Shown one piece after another: positions 29,724 through 38,055 of a DNA stretch of 64,000 nt. A program made the position numbers and the translations under genes. Position 1 is the first letter of the stretch. Every line of letters starts with the position of its first letter. The notes beneath the pieces were generated by a model that was not told where the DNA came from, searched no databases, and saw only the letters and a list, made by a program, of their open reading frames with translations. The DNA lies in contig QCFS01000001.1 of the NCBI GenBank assembly GCA_003278365.1, positions 1 to 64,000 of the forward strand, in the 5' to 3' direction. Source of the stretch: Prochlorococcus sp. AG-363-M17. Its GTDB lineage: Bacteria > Cyanobacteriota > Cyanobacteriia > PCC-6307 > Cyanobiaceae.

Positions 29724-30644
29724 GTGAAAATCTTGGTAATGGGTGGAACTCGTTTTGTAGGAAAGGCTTTAGTAGAAAAACTTCAATCCACATCGCATGA
29801 GCTTACTTTATTTACAAGGGGTAAAAAGCCAGTACCGAAAAAGGTAGATCATATAATTGGAGATCGAAAGGATGTAAATGATCTGAAATCACTCGAAGGA
29901 CGCTCTTTCGATGTGATTGTTGACAGCTCAGGAAGAACCCTCTCCGATACTCAAGGTGTTTTAGAAAAAACAGGTATTCCACGTCATAGATTTCTGTATG
30001 TGAGTTCAGCCGGCGTTTACGCTGACTCTAATGAATTGCCTCTTGACGAAGAAAGTGCTGTTGATCGTGCTAGTAGACATATTGGAAAGTTTGAGACTGA
30101 AGAATGGCTAAGAACTAACCAAGTGCCTTTTACAAGCTTTCGTCCTACATATATTTATGGACCTGGAAATTACAACCCTGTTGAAAAATGGTTTTTTGAC
30201 CGAATAATCCATGACCAACCAGTGCCTATACCTGACGATGGTATGACTATTACTCAGTTAGGTCATGTCGTGGACCTTGCAGAGGCAATGACACTAAGTC
30301 TTTATAACGATAAGGCTGTTAATTCGATATACAATTGCTCTGGCATTCAAGGTGTTACTTTCCTCGGTTTAGTTCAGATGGCAGCATTGGCGTGTGGTAA
30401 ATCGCCTGATCAAGTTCAGTTGCAGAAGTTCGATTCTTCACTCTTAGATTCAAAAGCACGCAAATTATTCCCTTTGAGAATTTCTCATTTTTTAACTAAT
30501 ACAAATAAAATCCAAACTGATCTTTCATGGAAACCAAGCTTTACTCTTTTATCTGGACTAAAAGATAGTTATCAAAATGATTACCTGATCAATCGTGAAG
30601 AACAACCTGACTTTAGGAATGATCAAATCCTTATTGCTTCTTAA
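29724..30644 (+). CDS. NAD-dependent epimerase/dehydratase, CSP41-like
   Basis: A 306-residue extended SDR protein starting at GTG. The Rossmann motif is MGGTRFVGKALV. YVSSAGVYADS sits at the active-site serine; the YxxxK motif is not canonical. FRPTYIYGPGNYNPVEKWFFDRI matches the chloroplast stem-loop-binding protein family (CSP41), which binds or cleaves RNA in plastids. An enzymatic sugar substrate is not indicated. Its end overlaps the convergent pgsA by 14 bases. Confidence 0.8.
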   Translation: MKILVMGGTRFVGKALVEKLQSTSHELTLFTRGKKPVPKKVDHIIGDRKDVNDLKSLEGRSFDVIVDSSGRTLSDTQGVLEKTGIPRHRFLYVSSAGVYADSNELPLDEESAVDRASRHIGKFETEEWLRTNQVPFTSFRPTYIYGPGNYNPVEKWFFDRIIHDQPVPIPDDGMTITQLGHVVDLAEAMTLSLYNDKAVNSIYNCSGIQGVTFLGLVQMAALACGKSPDQVQLQKFDSSLLDSKARKLFPLRISHFLTNTNKIQTDLSWKPSFTLLSGLKDSYQNDYLINREEQPDFRNDQILIAS

Positions 30645-31179
30645 GATAATAGTATGCAGATAGATATGCTAGGAATATAGATACCCAGAAACACAAAATA
30701 CCTATTTCTTTAGATATAATAGAGTAATTTAATCCTATCCAACTAGGTGGCCAGAAGATTAGAAATAAACTAGCAAATTGAACTATTGTTTTTGCTTTGC
30801 CGAGATTCGAAGCAGGTCCCCCACCTTTTGCTATTGACCTCCAATTTGAAACGACTAGTTCTCTTGTTATTAGTAACCAGACGCTCCAGAATGGCAAAAC
30901 AGAATCACATATTAACCATAGATAAGCTGAATTAAGTAGAATTTTGTCGGCAAGAGGGTCCATCTTTGCCCCCCAGTCACTTCCTCCTACAATCCTTGCG
31001 ATCTTGCCATCGGCATAGTCGCTAATGGCAGCTACAAGAAGCAAGATCCAGGCAAGAGAAAAGTTTCTATTTATAAGTACAACTATTAAGGGCAGACTAA
31101 TTATTGCTCTTAAGAGAGTAAGCGAGTCTGCTAGCTTTCTAAGCTTAGAGTTCGTGAACACAATCCTAAATCCTTTCAA
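30631..31179 (-). CDS. pgsA: CDP-diacylglycerol-glycerol-3-phosphate 3-phosphatidyltransferase
   Basis: Makes phosphatidylglycerol-phosphate, the precursor of phosphatidylglycerol needed by photosystems. The protein has 182 residues and multiple membrane segments. The CDP-alcohol phosphotransferase signature is complete: DYADGKIAR, eight residues, then GAKMDPLADK. It converges on the epimerase gene and shares its last 14 bases with it on the opposite strand. Confidence 0.92.
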   Translation of the reverse strand: MKGFRIVFTNSKLRKLADSLTLLRAIISLPLIVVLINRNFSLAWILLLVAAISDYADGKIARIVGGSDWGAKMDPLADKILLNSAYLWLICDSVLPFWSVWLLITRELVVSNWRSIAKGGGPASNLGKAKTIVQFASLFLIFWPPSWIGLNYSIISKEIGILCFWVSIFLAYLSAYYYLKKQ

Positions 31180-31330
31180 TTTAAAAAAGAAATGTTATGG
31201 TTTTATATGGTTATTAACCACTAATCCACTTTACTAAAAATATGCCTTGGTTGCTAAAAACTTAATTTATAAAAATGTTTAGGTTCTCTCTTAGATATCT
31301 CCTCTTAATAGCTTTTTAGGTAAATAAGCC

Positions 31331-32383
31331 TCACTTTTTTGACCTAATTATCTTATTGAGTGACCTGTTGATAATATAAATAGACTTATTAACACCATTT
31401 GTTAGGAAGCCTTTGAAGCAATTGTCTTTAGACATGCACTTCGCTTTAATTTTCCCCTTATTGGGAAGTGATGCTATGTTTTGTAGCCAGGATTTGTAAG
31501 AATTTCGACCAAATATTAATTGGTTGATTTGTTCAAGACTAAAAATATTCTCTGTTAATATGAATCTCCTTCTTTGTATATTTATCATATATGGGGTACT
31601 TTTATCACTAATTCTATCAGTCTTGTTCCATCTATCATTCTGTTCTGAGTAACTTTTTAATTTGGGTACTATTAATCTGCTCTTAGATGCATGATCAGGT
31701 AGATAGGCTGCAACTAAATTTCTCTTTCTAGCTAAAGCTGTTGTTTCTTCTAATGTAAGACCTCTCTTGCTCATTAATACCTCTAGTCGGCCATCATTCC
31801 TTAAGCCGTATAGCATCCTTACTCTTGGTAAATAGTACCTAATCTTCTGGCTTAGATTCAAATCATAGGCACCTTTATATGATAACGGTTCTGCTTCTAT
31901 GTCATTATAAATACTATGGAGGCCTCCAATAAATGTTTTATAAACTCTCGCTCTCTTAGAGGTTAGTTCACCATAACTAAAATGAATTATTCCATTATAT
32001 TTAATTCCTATATAAGCTCGTTCAATAGCTGCTGCACGATTGCGACTCATAACCACCTTTCTGCCAAATTTCATATCACCTAGTGGATAAATTACTTTTT
32101 TGCTATTACTTTCTACCGTTTCCTCATACATAGGCCCTGAGAAATATGCAAGTCTTTTTTCATCATTATATGCCTCTAGTTCTTTTCCCAAGCCCTTGAT
32201 TATTCCAAAATTAACTTTTCTCGTATCGAAGATTATCACATAAGCTTTTTCTTCTGATTTGTATTCAAAAAGTCTCTGCTTGGATACTAACTTATCTGAA
32301 GCCTTTCTACTAACAGATTTAGCATCTACTGTGAGTGGAAATACAGTAAAGTTCAATAAAGCAATAAAAGGGATAGCTCGCAT
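31331..32383 (-). CDS. Exported protein, possibly phosphodiester-glycosidase (NAGPA/DUF2233)-like
   Basis: I chose the ATG at 32383 because it yields a signal peptide (MRAIPFIALLNF, core, VDAK); the frame is open to a TTG at 32491. The mature protein is basic. Its pattern of strands, GPMYEE, RAAAIERAYIGI, a Gly-Gly turn (FIGGLHSIYND), YGLRNDGRLEVLMSKRGLTL and VAAYLPDHASKSRLIV, recalls the NAGPA fold. The usual acidic-GGxS motif is replaced by PDHASKS. The identification is tentative and the protein may be lineage-specific. Confidence 0.5.
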   Translation of the reverse strand: MRAIPFIALLNFTVFPLTVDAKSVSRKASDKLVSKQRLFEYKSEEKAYVIIFDTRKVNFGIIKGLGKELEAYNDEKRLAYFSGPMYEETVESNSKKVIYPLGDMKFGRKVVMSRNRAAAIERAYIGIKYNGIIHFSYGELTSKRARVYKTFIGGLHSIYNDIEAEPLSYKGAYDLNLSQKIRYYLPRVRMLYGLRNDGRLEVLMSKRGLTLEETTALARKRNLVAAYLPDHASKSRLIVPKLKSYSEQNDRWNKTDRISDKSTPYMINIQRRRFILTENIFSLEQINQLIFGRNSYKSWLQNIASLPNKGKIKAKCMSKDNCFKGFLTNGVNKSIYIINRSLNKIIRSKK

Positions 32384-32660
32384 TGTTAAGTTCAAGAACA
32401 ACGCCTTGTTGCATTTTTTATTAAGTCGAATAGACAGTCTATTGCTATGAGGCTTATAGCTTCTTGTTTTATGTTTGTTTCTCCAGTCCAATGAGATGTA
32501 GTTGGGTGCAACTTTTCGACAGATTAGCCTGACTTGACCAACCTAAGAGTAAATCTAAAACATCTGGTTTGATAACTGAGTAAGCTCTAGATTATAAATA
32601 AATAATACATAAGATCAATCTAAGCCTATAATAAAAATTGATTGTTTGTGAATTGCTCTT

Positions 32661-32741
32661 ATGACTACTGCATTATTGCTTGCGTTAATAGGGTCTTTAG
32701 TTTCTATGTACTTTATTGTCCAACGCCTAGATAAGCAATAG
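32661..32741 (+). CDS. Candidate 26-aa single-span membrane protein
   Basis: A short ATG frame (26 residues) with a hydrophobic span of about 18 residues (LLLALIGSLVSMYFIV) and a polar C-terminus (QRLDKQ). Size and shape resemble small photosystem or cytochrome subunits, but the sequence does not match psb, psa or pet subunits I know. No strong ribosome-binding site is seen. It occupies most of the gap between the exported protein and the ribbon-helix-helix gene. Confidence 0.4.
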   Translation: MTTALLLALIGSLVSMYFIVQRLDKQ

Positions 32742-32791
32742 GATCTTTTTTTTCTGATCATGCTTTATATCAATCATCCTTAGTTGTTGAT

Positions 32792-33034
32792 CTACAGCCT
32801 ATCAAGAGATACGTGTCGCCTTATTCCATCTTCAATTAGAAACGAGGCAAGGCTGCTGCAACTCCTCTTCTCTTGCATAGCCTGCTCTTTAAGTTTTTTC
32901 ATCAGCCCAGCTGGCAATGTGAGATTTAATCTTTCAGATTCAGCCGATTCTGATACCTCCAAGATGCTCAGAACTTTCGGTTCTCGGTTTACGTGACCTT
33001 CTAGCTCCTTTATCAACTCGTTAATGAGTGACAC
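32792..33034 (-). CDS. Small ribbon-helix-helix (CopG-like) protein
   Basis: An 80-residue protein starting at GTG. Residues about 35-75 read as a ribbon (RLNLTLPAGLMKKL) then two helices (KEQAMQEKRSCSS, LASFLIEDGIRRH), the MetJ/Arc/CopG DNA-binding layout. No toxin partner is adjacent, so a chromosomal transcription factor is more likely than an antitoxin. It diverges from the PPC-glutaredoxin gene, 155 bases apart. Confidence 0.65.
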   Translation of the reverse strand: MSLINELIKELEGHVNREPKVLSILEVSESAESERLNLTLPAGLMKKLKEQAMQEKRSCSSLASFLIEDGIRRHVSLDRL

Positions 33035-33189
33035 TATTGTGCGTTAGTTTAGTTACGTTTTTGATTCTATTCGGTAATTCTCCTTCTGCAAGTTTCTTTT
33101 AGTATGTGCAGAATTTCTACTATTAAATATCAGAAGACCTTATAAGGGTTGCATCGTAATCTGGGCATAGTTAAACGGTAGTTTTAATC

Positions 33190-33807
33190 ATGAGATCTTT
33201 GTCGTTGAGGCTCCCACCTGACAGTGATGTAAGGAGCACCATCGAACAACTAGGTAGAGAACAGAATGAAGAAGGCTTCATACTTGGAGTGGTAGGCAAT
33301 CTATCTAGAGCAGCATTTCAGTGCCCAGGCCGAAGGGAACCGACTGTTTTGCAAGGCAATCTTGAAATAATTACCCTTAATGGTACTTTTTCTCCGAGTG
33401 GGGTACATTTGCATCTCAGCCTCTCAGATGGTGACTGTCAGGTTTGGGGAGGTCATTTAGAGCCAGGAACTAAAGTTCTAAAAGGCGCAGATATTCTGGT
33501 AGGTTTCTACAATTCAGGCTCAACAGATAAAGATTCTGACTTAATAACCAAAATAAATAACAATCCAAGAATAGAAATAGCTATTATGAAAAATTGTCCT
33601 TGGTCAAATAGAGCTTTAAGAATCCTAAACTCATTAGATCTTCCCTATAAAATTATCAATGTTGATAATGATAAATCCTTCCATGATTGTCTTGAAAGAA
33701 GTAATATGAATACCTTTCCGCAGATATTTGTCGATGGTGACTGTATTGGTGGTTACGATTCATTGGACAAATTAAACCGTGCCGGCAAGTTAAAGAGTTT
33801 TAAGTGA
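33190..33807 (+). CDS. PPC (DUF296) domain fused to glutaredoxin-like domain
   Basis: A 205-residue two-domain protein. Residues 1-110 form a PPC/DUF296 domain: MRSLSLRLPPDSD, GFILGVVGNLSRAAFQCPG, GTFSPSGVHLHLSLSDGD, VWGGHLEPG. Residues 126-205 form a glutaredoxin: IAIMKNCPWSNRALRIL, TFPQIFVDGDCIGGYDSL. The active site reads CPWS, so it is monothiol-like, with Cys in the first position, TFP with the cis-Pro and the GG-D glutathione site all kept. A redox- or Fe-S-linked regulatory role is inference. The next gene overlaps by four bases. Confidence 0.85.
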   Translation: MRSLSLRLPPDSDVRSTIEQLGREQNEEGFILGVVGNLSRAAFQCPGRREPTVLQGNLEIITLNGTFSPSGVHLHLSLSDGDCQVWGGHLEPGTKVLKGADILVGFYNSGSTDKDSDLITKINNNPRIEIAIMKNCPWSNRALRILNSLDLPYKIINVDNDKSFHDCLERSNMNTFPQIFVDGDCIGGYDSLDKLNRAGKLKSFK

Positions 33808-34022
33808 AGCAATCAATTGATAATTTAGACTTCTGGCAGCTAAAACCATTTTGGTGCCGACCCTGGAGCATTGTCTTAACTGGTCTTTTTATTCTTGTAA
33901 TTAGTTGGACCTTACTTCCGATACTTTTTGCTTGTCTTGCATCGCTTGCAGTAATCATATGGTGGTTTCTCTTTCTTAAGCTTGTACCTGATACATTTAA
34001 ACGTCAACTTGAAATTGACTAG
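33804..34022 (+). CDS. Small two-span membrane protein (DUF6737-like)
   Basis: A 72-residue protein starting with GTG in a GTGA overlap with the previous stop. It has a polar aromatic N-terminus (DFWQLKPFWCRPWSIV), two hydrophobic spans and a short basic tail. The WxLKPxWCxPWSI block is a conserved cyanobacterial pattern. Coupling to the PPC-glutaredoxin gene suggests shared expression. The function is unknown. Confidence 0.75.
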   Translation: MKQSIDNLDFWQLKPFWCRPWSIVLTGLFILVISWTLLPILFACLASLAVIIWWFLFLKLVPDTFKRQLEID

Positions 34023-34142
34023 ATTCATTATGTATTTATTGATTTAGATTAACTTTTCCTTTTAGTCAATTTAGGATCTTAATAGACGCAGAATAATTAA
34101 TTTATAAAGCTTGACCCTTTTAATTGCCATATATTTTATAAG

Positions 34143-35084
34143 GTGAAGCTAGGACTTTTTTTGTCTCCTCAATTAATTCACGACGCCCCTAATAGCTCGT
34201 CTGCTCTAAAGATCAGACCCTTACGGCCGGCTGACATAGCAGTTGTTACGCAATGGGCCCGTCTTGAGGGTTTTGCTCCTGGCACTGGAGATGTTGATAT
34301 ATATAGGCATACTGACCGGCAAGGCCTTTGGGTTGGTTGGCTTAGAGATAGGCCAATTGGATGTATTGCAGGAGTTAAATACAACCCAGCTTATGGTTTT
34401 ATTGGGATGTTTCTGGTTATTCCTGAGGAACGTGGACGCGGATATGGCGTTCAACTTTGGCAAAAAGCTCTAAATCATTTAGCAGATGTTCCTTGTATAG
34501 GACTGGAGGCAGCGCCTGACCGTATTGATGACTATTCCAAATGGAATTTCTCTGTTTCTTCTCCTACAACACGTTGGCAATGGATCGGTCACGAGAGTGT
34601 GCCTAGTGACTTTTTAACTGATCAGAAGGAATATAACGGCTTAAAGCTTTTTGAAGGTCGCCACATCCCATCAAGTTCTGTTCAGGCCTATGACGCACTG
34701 AGAGAGCCAAGCCCAAGACCGCACTTCATTGCAGATTGGCTTCGACATTCAGATGGCACTGTGATGGCACTTATAGATGGCAAAGGTTTATGTCATGGAT
34801 TTGGTCGAATTCGTCCATGTTTACTTAAGGAGGGACATGGGTGGAGAATTGGCCCACTTCTTGCTGACGATACTTTTTTAGCAGAACTTTTGATAACGAG
34901 ACTGCTCACTCACCATCCAGGGGTCGTTCTTTTGGATGCACCTGGCCGGAACCCCTTGGCTAAAGAATTATTTGAGAAATTAGGTTTTTTAAAACTTTCA
35001 ACAACCTATCGTATGTATCGGGGTGAACAACCACCAATTTCAATGCATGATGTGTTTGGACTGGCTTGTCTTGAGCTTGGTTGA
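34143..35084 (+). CDS. Tandem GNAT acetyltransferase
   Basis: A 313-residue protein starting at GTG, with two GNAT units. The first (about 22-155) is canonical, with LRPADIAVVTQWA, GWLRDRPIGCIAG and the acetyl-CoA loop VIPEERGRGYGVQLW. The second (about 195-310) has LLADDTFLAELLITRLL and NPLAKELFEKLGF without a clear CoA loop. This matches the YitH/HolE-type double-GNAT family. The substrate is unknown. Confidence 0.8.
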   Translation: MKLGLFLSPQLIHDAPNSSSALKIRPLRPADIAVVTQWARLEGFAPGTGDVDIYRHTDRQGLWVGWLRDRPIGCIAGVKYNPAYGFIGMFLVIPEERGRGYGVQLWQKALNHLADVPCIGLEAAPDRIDDYSKWNFSVSSPTTRWQWIGHESVPSDFLTDQKEYNGLKLFEGRHIPSSSVQAYDALREPSPRPHFIADWLRHSDGTVMALIDGKGLCHGFGRIRPCLLKEGHGWRIGPLLADDTFLAELLITRLLTHHPGVVLLDAPGRNPLAKELFEKLGFLKLSTTYRMYRGEQPPISMHDVFGLACLELG

Positions 35085-35132
35085 AAATTGAGATCTTAGT
35101 AGGAATTTAGAATTATCCTGATTAAAGGGATA

Positions 35133-35342
35133 TCAATTTCCTGAATGATTATTAGAGTTTTCTCTGAGGCTTTGTTTTTCTGTAAGGAGCTCCTCCTCGA
35201 GTTGTTTAATTAACTTTGACACTAGTGACTGGAATTCTGGTTGGCATCCTTTAAATGCTGCCTTGTGACGTATTGGTTCATTTCTAGTTCTTAGATCAGT
35301 TAGCATTAATTGCAAGGCATCAATTTTGGCGTTGGTGATCAT
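35133..35342 (-). CDS. Small hypothetical helical protein
   Basis: I chose the ATG at 35342 (69 residues, MITNAKIDALQLMLTDLR); the frame is open to 35396, where it would overlap the oxidoreductase. The protein is charged and helical, with KLIKQLEEELLTEKQSLREN suggesting a coiled coil. It lacks known motifs. It lies 34 bases after the oxidoreductase stop on the same strand. Confidence 0.5.
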   Translation of the reverse strand: MITNAKIDALQLMLTDLRTRNEPIRHKAAFKGCQPEFQSLVSKLIKQLEEELLTEKQSLRENSNNHSGN

Positions 35343-35376
35343 ATCTAATTGATAATACTTATAAATATTATGATGC

Positions 35377-36045
35377 CTAAATGGACAAACTTTCAATAGC
35401 TTTCTTCATATTTGTTTGAGGTACATCAGGACTACTAGTAATTTCTACTATTTTGCCTATTGAAGCAGGTGTTTTTATGGACTCTATACAGCAACGTGCT
35501 ACTAACCTGCGTGGTATATATGCATCTTGCTGTTGGTCAGGACCTGTATATTTTATCCGCTCTTCTTGTAGATTATCTTCTTTTTCAGAAAGACCCCCTG
35601 GTCTTATTACTGTCCAATCTAGACCACTATTTTCAAGTGCTTGCTCACCAATTCTTTTCCAAATAAGAATTAGACCAAAGAGGTTAAGAGGATGAATCAG
35701 TCTGCCAGTACATAATGAACTAACAAGAATTATTCTTTTAAGGTTTAGTCTTTTGCAGCTTTCAACTTGGTTTTTTACTCCAATCGCATCAATACGTGCT
35801 GGACCTGTTAAATCAACTGATGGTCGAGCTCCGGTTGCTATTACAAGGGTATCAACACCTTTTAGGGCTTGATCTAGCGAATTCTTGTTTGCAAGAGAAA
35901 TAATAAAGGTCTCACATGCCTTGAGGGAATCTGGAATCACTGAATTTTTTCGGACCAGGAGCCTTACCGTATAGCCTTGCCTAAGTGCTTCTTCTGCGAT
36001 TCGGGAACCAGTTTTTCCAGACGCACCACTAATTGCTATGTTCAT
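35377..36045 (-). CDS. NAD(P)-binding atypical SDR (NmrA/YwnB-like)
   Basis: A 222-residue atypical short-chain dehydrogenase. It starts with ISGASGKTGSRIAEEAL, the glycine-rich nucleotide site, then RLLVRK for NADP preference, VDTLVIATGARPS, and LDWTVIRPGGLSE. The catalytic YxxxK is absent, as in NmrA-type and plastid TIC62-like proteins. The role may be reductase, assembly factor or redox sensor. Confidence 0.8.
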   Translation of the reverse strand: MNIAISGASGKTGSRIAEEALRQGYTVRLLVRKNSVIPDSLKACETFIISLANKNSLDQALKGVDTLVIATGARPSVDLTGPARIDAIGVKNQVESCKRLNLKRIILVSSLCTGRLIHPLNLFGLILIWKRIGEQALENSGLDWTVIRPGGLSEKEDNLQEERIKYTGPDQQQDAYIPRRLVARCCIESIKTPASIGKIVEITSSPDVPQTNMKKAIESLSI

Positions 36046-36282
36046 TTGGTTGTTTTTAAAGGGAGGGATTGGCAGCTTAAAAACCTTTCCCTATATTATA
36101 GTATTGTTTAATTATTTTTGTGCATAGTAGAATATTTGTATTACTCATTAGCCGCTATTTTGGGGTACTATTGTTATAAATTAGGAGTACTATCATTGCG
36201 GCATTAAGTCCTCTTGCAGTTTTGATGTGAAACTCGTATCAACAATTCCTCTTTATTGCTTGACTTCTAATTATTATTTATA

Positions 36283-36936
36283 TTAAGGCCTAATCCATTT
36301 AACAGGATGTTGCCTCTTTGGGAACAATGTTTTACACAACCCACATGAACGACCATCACATCCACGTGCTGTACAGTGCTCTCTCCCGTAATAAATAATC
36401 TGAAGATGTAAATTATTCCATTCTGAAATAGGGAATAACTTTTTCAAATCACTCTCAGTCCTAAGAACATTTTCTCCAGTAGTCAACTCCCACCTTTGAG
36501 CAAGTCTATGTATATGGGTGTCAACGGGAAATGTAGGAAATCCAAAGGCTTGGGCCATTACAACACTCGCTGTTTTATGCCCTACACCAGGAAGAGTCTC
36601 TAGTTCTTTAAAAGTTGAGGGTACCTTGCCATTGTACTCATCTAATATTAGTTTAGATAACTTATAGATATTTTTTGATTTTTGATTTGCTAGGCCTATT
36701 TGCTTTATTAAACTTAAAATATTAACTTGACCTAGTGTTACCATCTTTTGTGGATCATTTGCCATTTTGAATAGGCTTGGAGTTATTTCATTTACCTTCT
36801 TATCTGTACATTGAGCACTTAACACAACAGCGACTAATAATGTAAATGGGTCATCGTGATATAGAGGTATGTCAGGGTTTGGGTATAAATTCTTTAGATA
36901 CTCTCTAATAATTACCGATCTTTTTTCTTTATTCAT
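36283..36936 (-). CDS. nth: Endonuclease III
   Basis: DNA glycosylase/AP lyase removing oxidised pyrimidines. The protein has 217 residues. The helix-hairpin-helix LPGVGHKTASVV holds the catalytic Lys and FPVDTHIHRLAQRW the catalytic Asp. The C-terminal Fe-S cysteines read C-x4-C-x4-C-x2-C in HCTARGCDGRSCGLC rather than the E. coli C-x6-C-x2-C-x5-C. The fold is otherwise complete. Confidence 0.93.
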   Translation of the reverse strand: MNKEKRSVIIREYLKNLYPNPDIPLYHDDPFTLLVAVVLSAQCTDKKVNEITPSLFKMANDPQKMVTLGQVNILSLIKQIGLANQKSKNIYKLSKLILDEYNGKVPSTFKELETLPGVGHKTASVVMAQAFGFPTFPVDTHIHRLAQRWELTTGENVLRTESDLKKLFPISEWNNLHLQIIYYGREHCTARGCDGRSCGLCKTLFPKRQHPVKWIRP

Positions 36937-36977
36937 AGCAACGCTTGAAAATTCCTCTTACTTTAGCAACCTCCATG

Positions 36978-37625
36978 CTACTTGTTACTTTGTTTACTTA
37001 AGTTTGAGATAAATGATAACGCTAATATCCCTATAATTGAGAAAACTAGTATTGTTTTACCTCCTTCAAGTATGCCTGATCCCAGTGCAACTATAGGTGG
37101 ATCTGATATTAATATACTAACAATTAGAGAAGGTAAGAACTTTTTCCAAGGAGTTTTCGTTAAGCCTATCCCGTAGCTTACGAAATCAAACAATCCTGTC
37201 ATTAACAATCCTGTCATTAATAAGAAGTTGTTTTCTATCTTCTTTTTGCTAAACGTTTCCACTTTCTCTATAAATTTCTTACCGACCAATTTCTTAACTA
37301 GATCTCTACCGAAATATCTTGCAAGACCAAAGCAGATTATACAAGCACTTAAATCAGCCAAGCAAATCAATACAATGCCTTTTTTAAAACCAAGCAGTGC
37401 TCCGGAAAGTAATGAGTAGGCTGTACTTGGTAGTGCAGGTATCAGAATGCTTGTAAACCTTAAGGTAAAAAGGGCATGACTTGCATACTGCTGTGACTCT
37501 TCTACGATCTCTTTTAACTCAACTAGTCCGTATGTATATAGATAGAAAAGGCTTGTAATTATAAATACAGTTATTGCTAGTAACTTTATTATGCCTCTCT
37601 TGGAGAACTTATGACTTGTTATCAT
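36978..37625 (-). CDS. VTT/DedA-family (TVP38/TMEM64-type) membrane protein
   Basis: A 215-residue polytopic membrane protein with about five to six spans. The VTT pattern is visible: FTSILIPALPSTAYSLLSGALLGFKKGI, split near residue 55-80, then RYFGRDLVKKLVGKKF and a later GLLMTGLFDFVSYGIGLTKTPW. This family is linked to lipid scrambling and membrane homeostasis in other organisms. The N-terminus is a basic anchor. Confidence 0.85.
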   Translation of the reverse strand: MITSHKFSKRGIIKLLAITVFIITSLFYLYTYGLVELKEIVEESQQYASHALFTLRFTSILIPALPSTAYSLLSGALLGFKKGIVLICLADLSACIICFGLARYFGRDLVKKLVGKKFIEKVETFSKKKIENNFLLMTGLLMTGLFDFVSYGIGLTKTPWKKFLPSLIVSILISDPPIVALGSGILEGGKTILVFSIIGILALSFISNLSKQSNK

Positions 37626-38055
37626 CTCACTGGATAAGCCAATTAAGCTAATCTTAGCTTCTAAGCATATGGTTTGTAGTAACTTATCAATTAATTACGC
37701 CTAACTAGCCTTGATTCTTGCCAATCATGACAGATTCTTTTTACATTAAATATCTTGTAATTTCGAAAAGATTAGCCAATTTCTTAATCCATTAATCAAA
37801 ATTTAAAGGGAACTAATTACCAACTATTGTCAATCCTTCAGGGTGTGTGTCATTTGTTACATAGATCCGTGATATTTGTTTCATCTCCTGCCTGAATCCT
37901 GCTTTGCCTCTGTGTCAACTTCCATGATCATCTATTGCAACGAGCTTTCCTTTCGACCTATTGTTAAAGCCTAATGTTGATACCTTGATTGTTTAAGCTT
38001 AGGCTTCCATCAATTATTGAATTCTGCCAATTCTTCATTCTTAATTAATTAGACA
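37626..38055. other. 430-base gap with an interrupted minus-strand reading frame
   Basis: No intact gene is seen. On the minus strand, one frame stays open from 37992 to a TAG at 37813-37815 except for a single TGA at 37915-37917. Its translation (STLGFNNRSKGKLVAIDDHG, then the TGA, then HRGKAGFRQEMKQIS and onward) is compositionally protein-like, so this may be a decayed short gene. The remainder near 37700-37800 and 38000-38055 is AT-rich with nothing I can support, and presumably carries the promoter of the ABC ATPase gene. Confidence 0.35.

Noticed and set aside
36046..36282. Repeated GTACTAT and AGGAGTACTATC as a possible operator or leader ORF
   Set aside because: Only two imperfect copies; no start codon with a useful frame follows.
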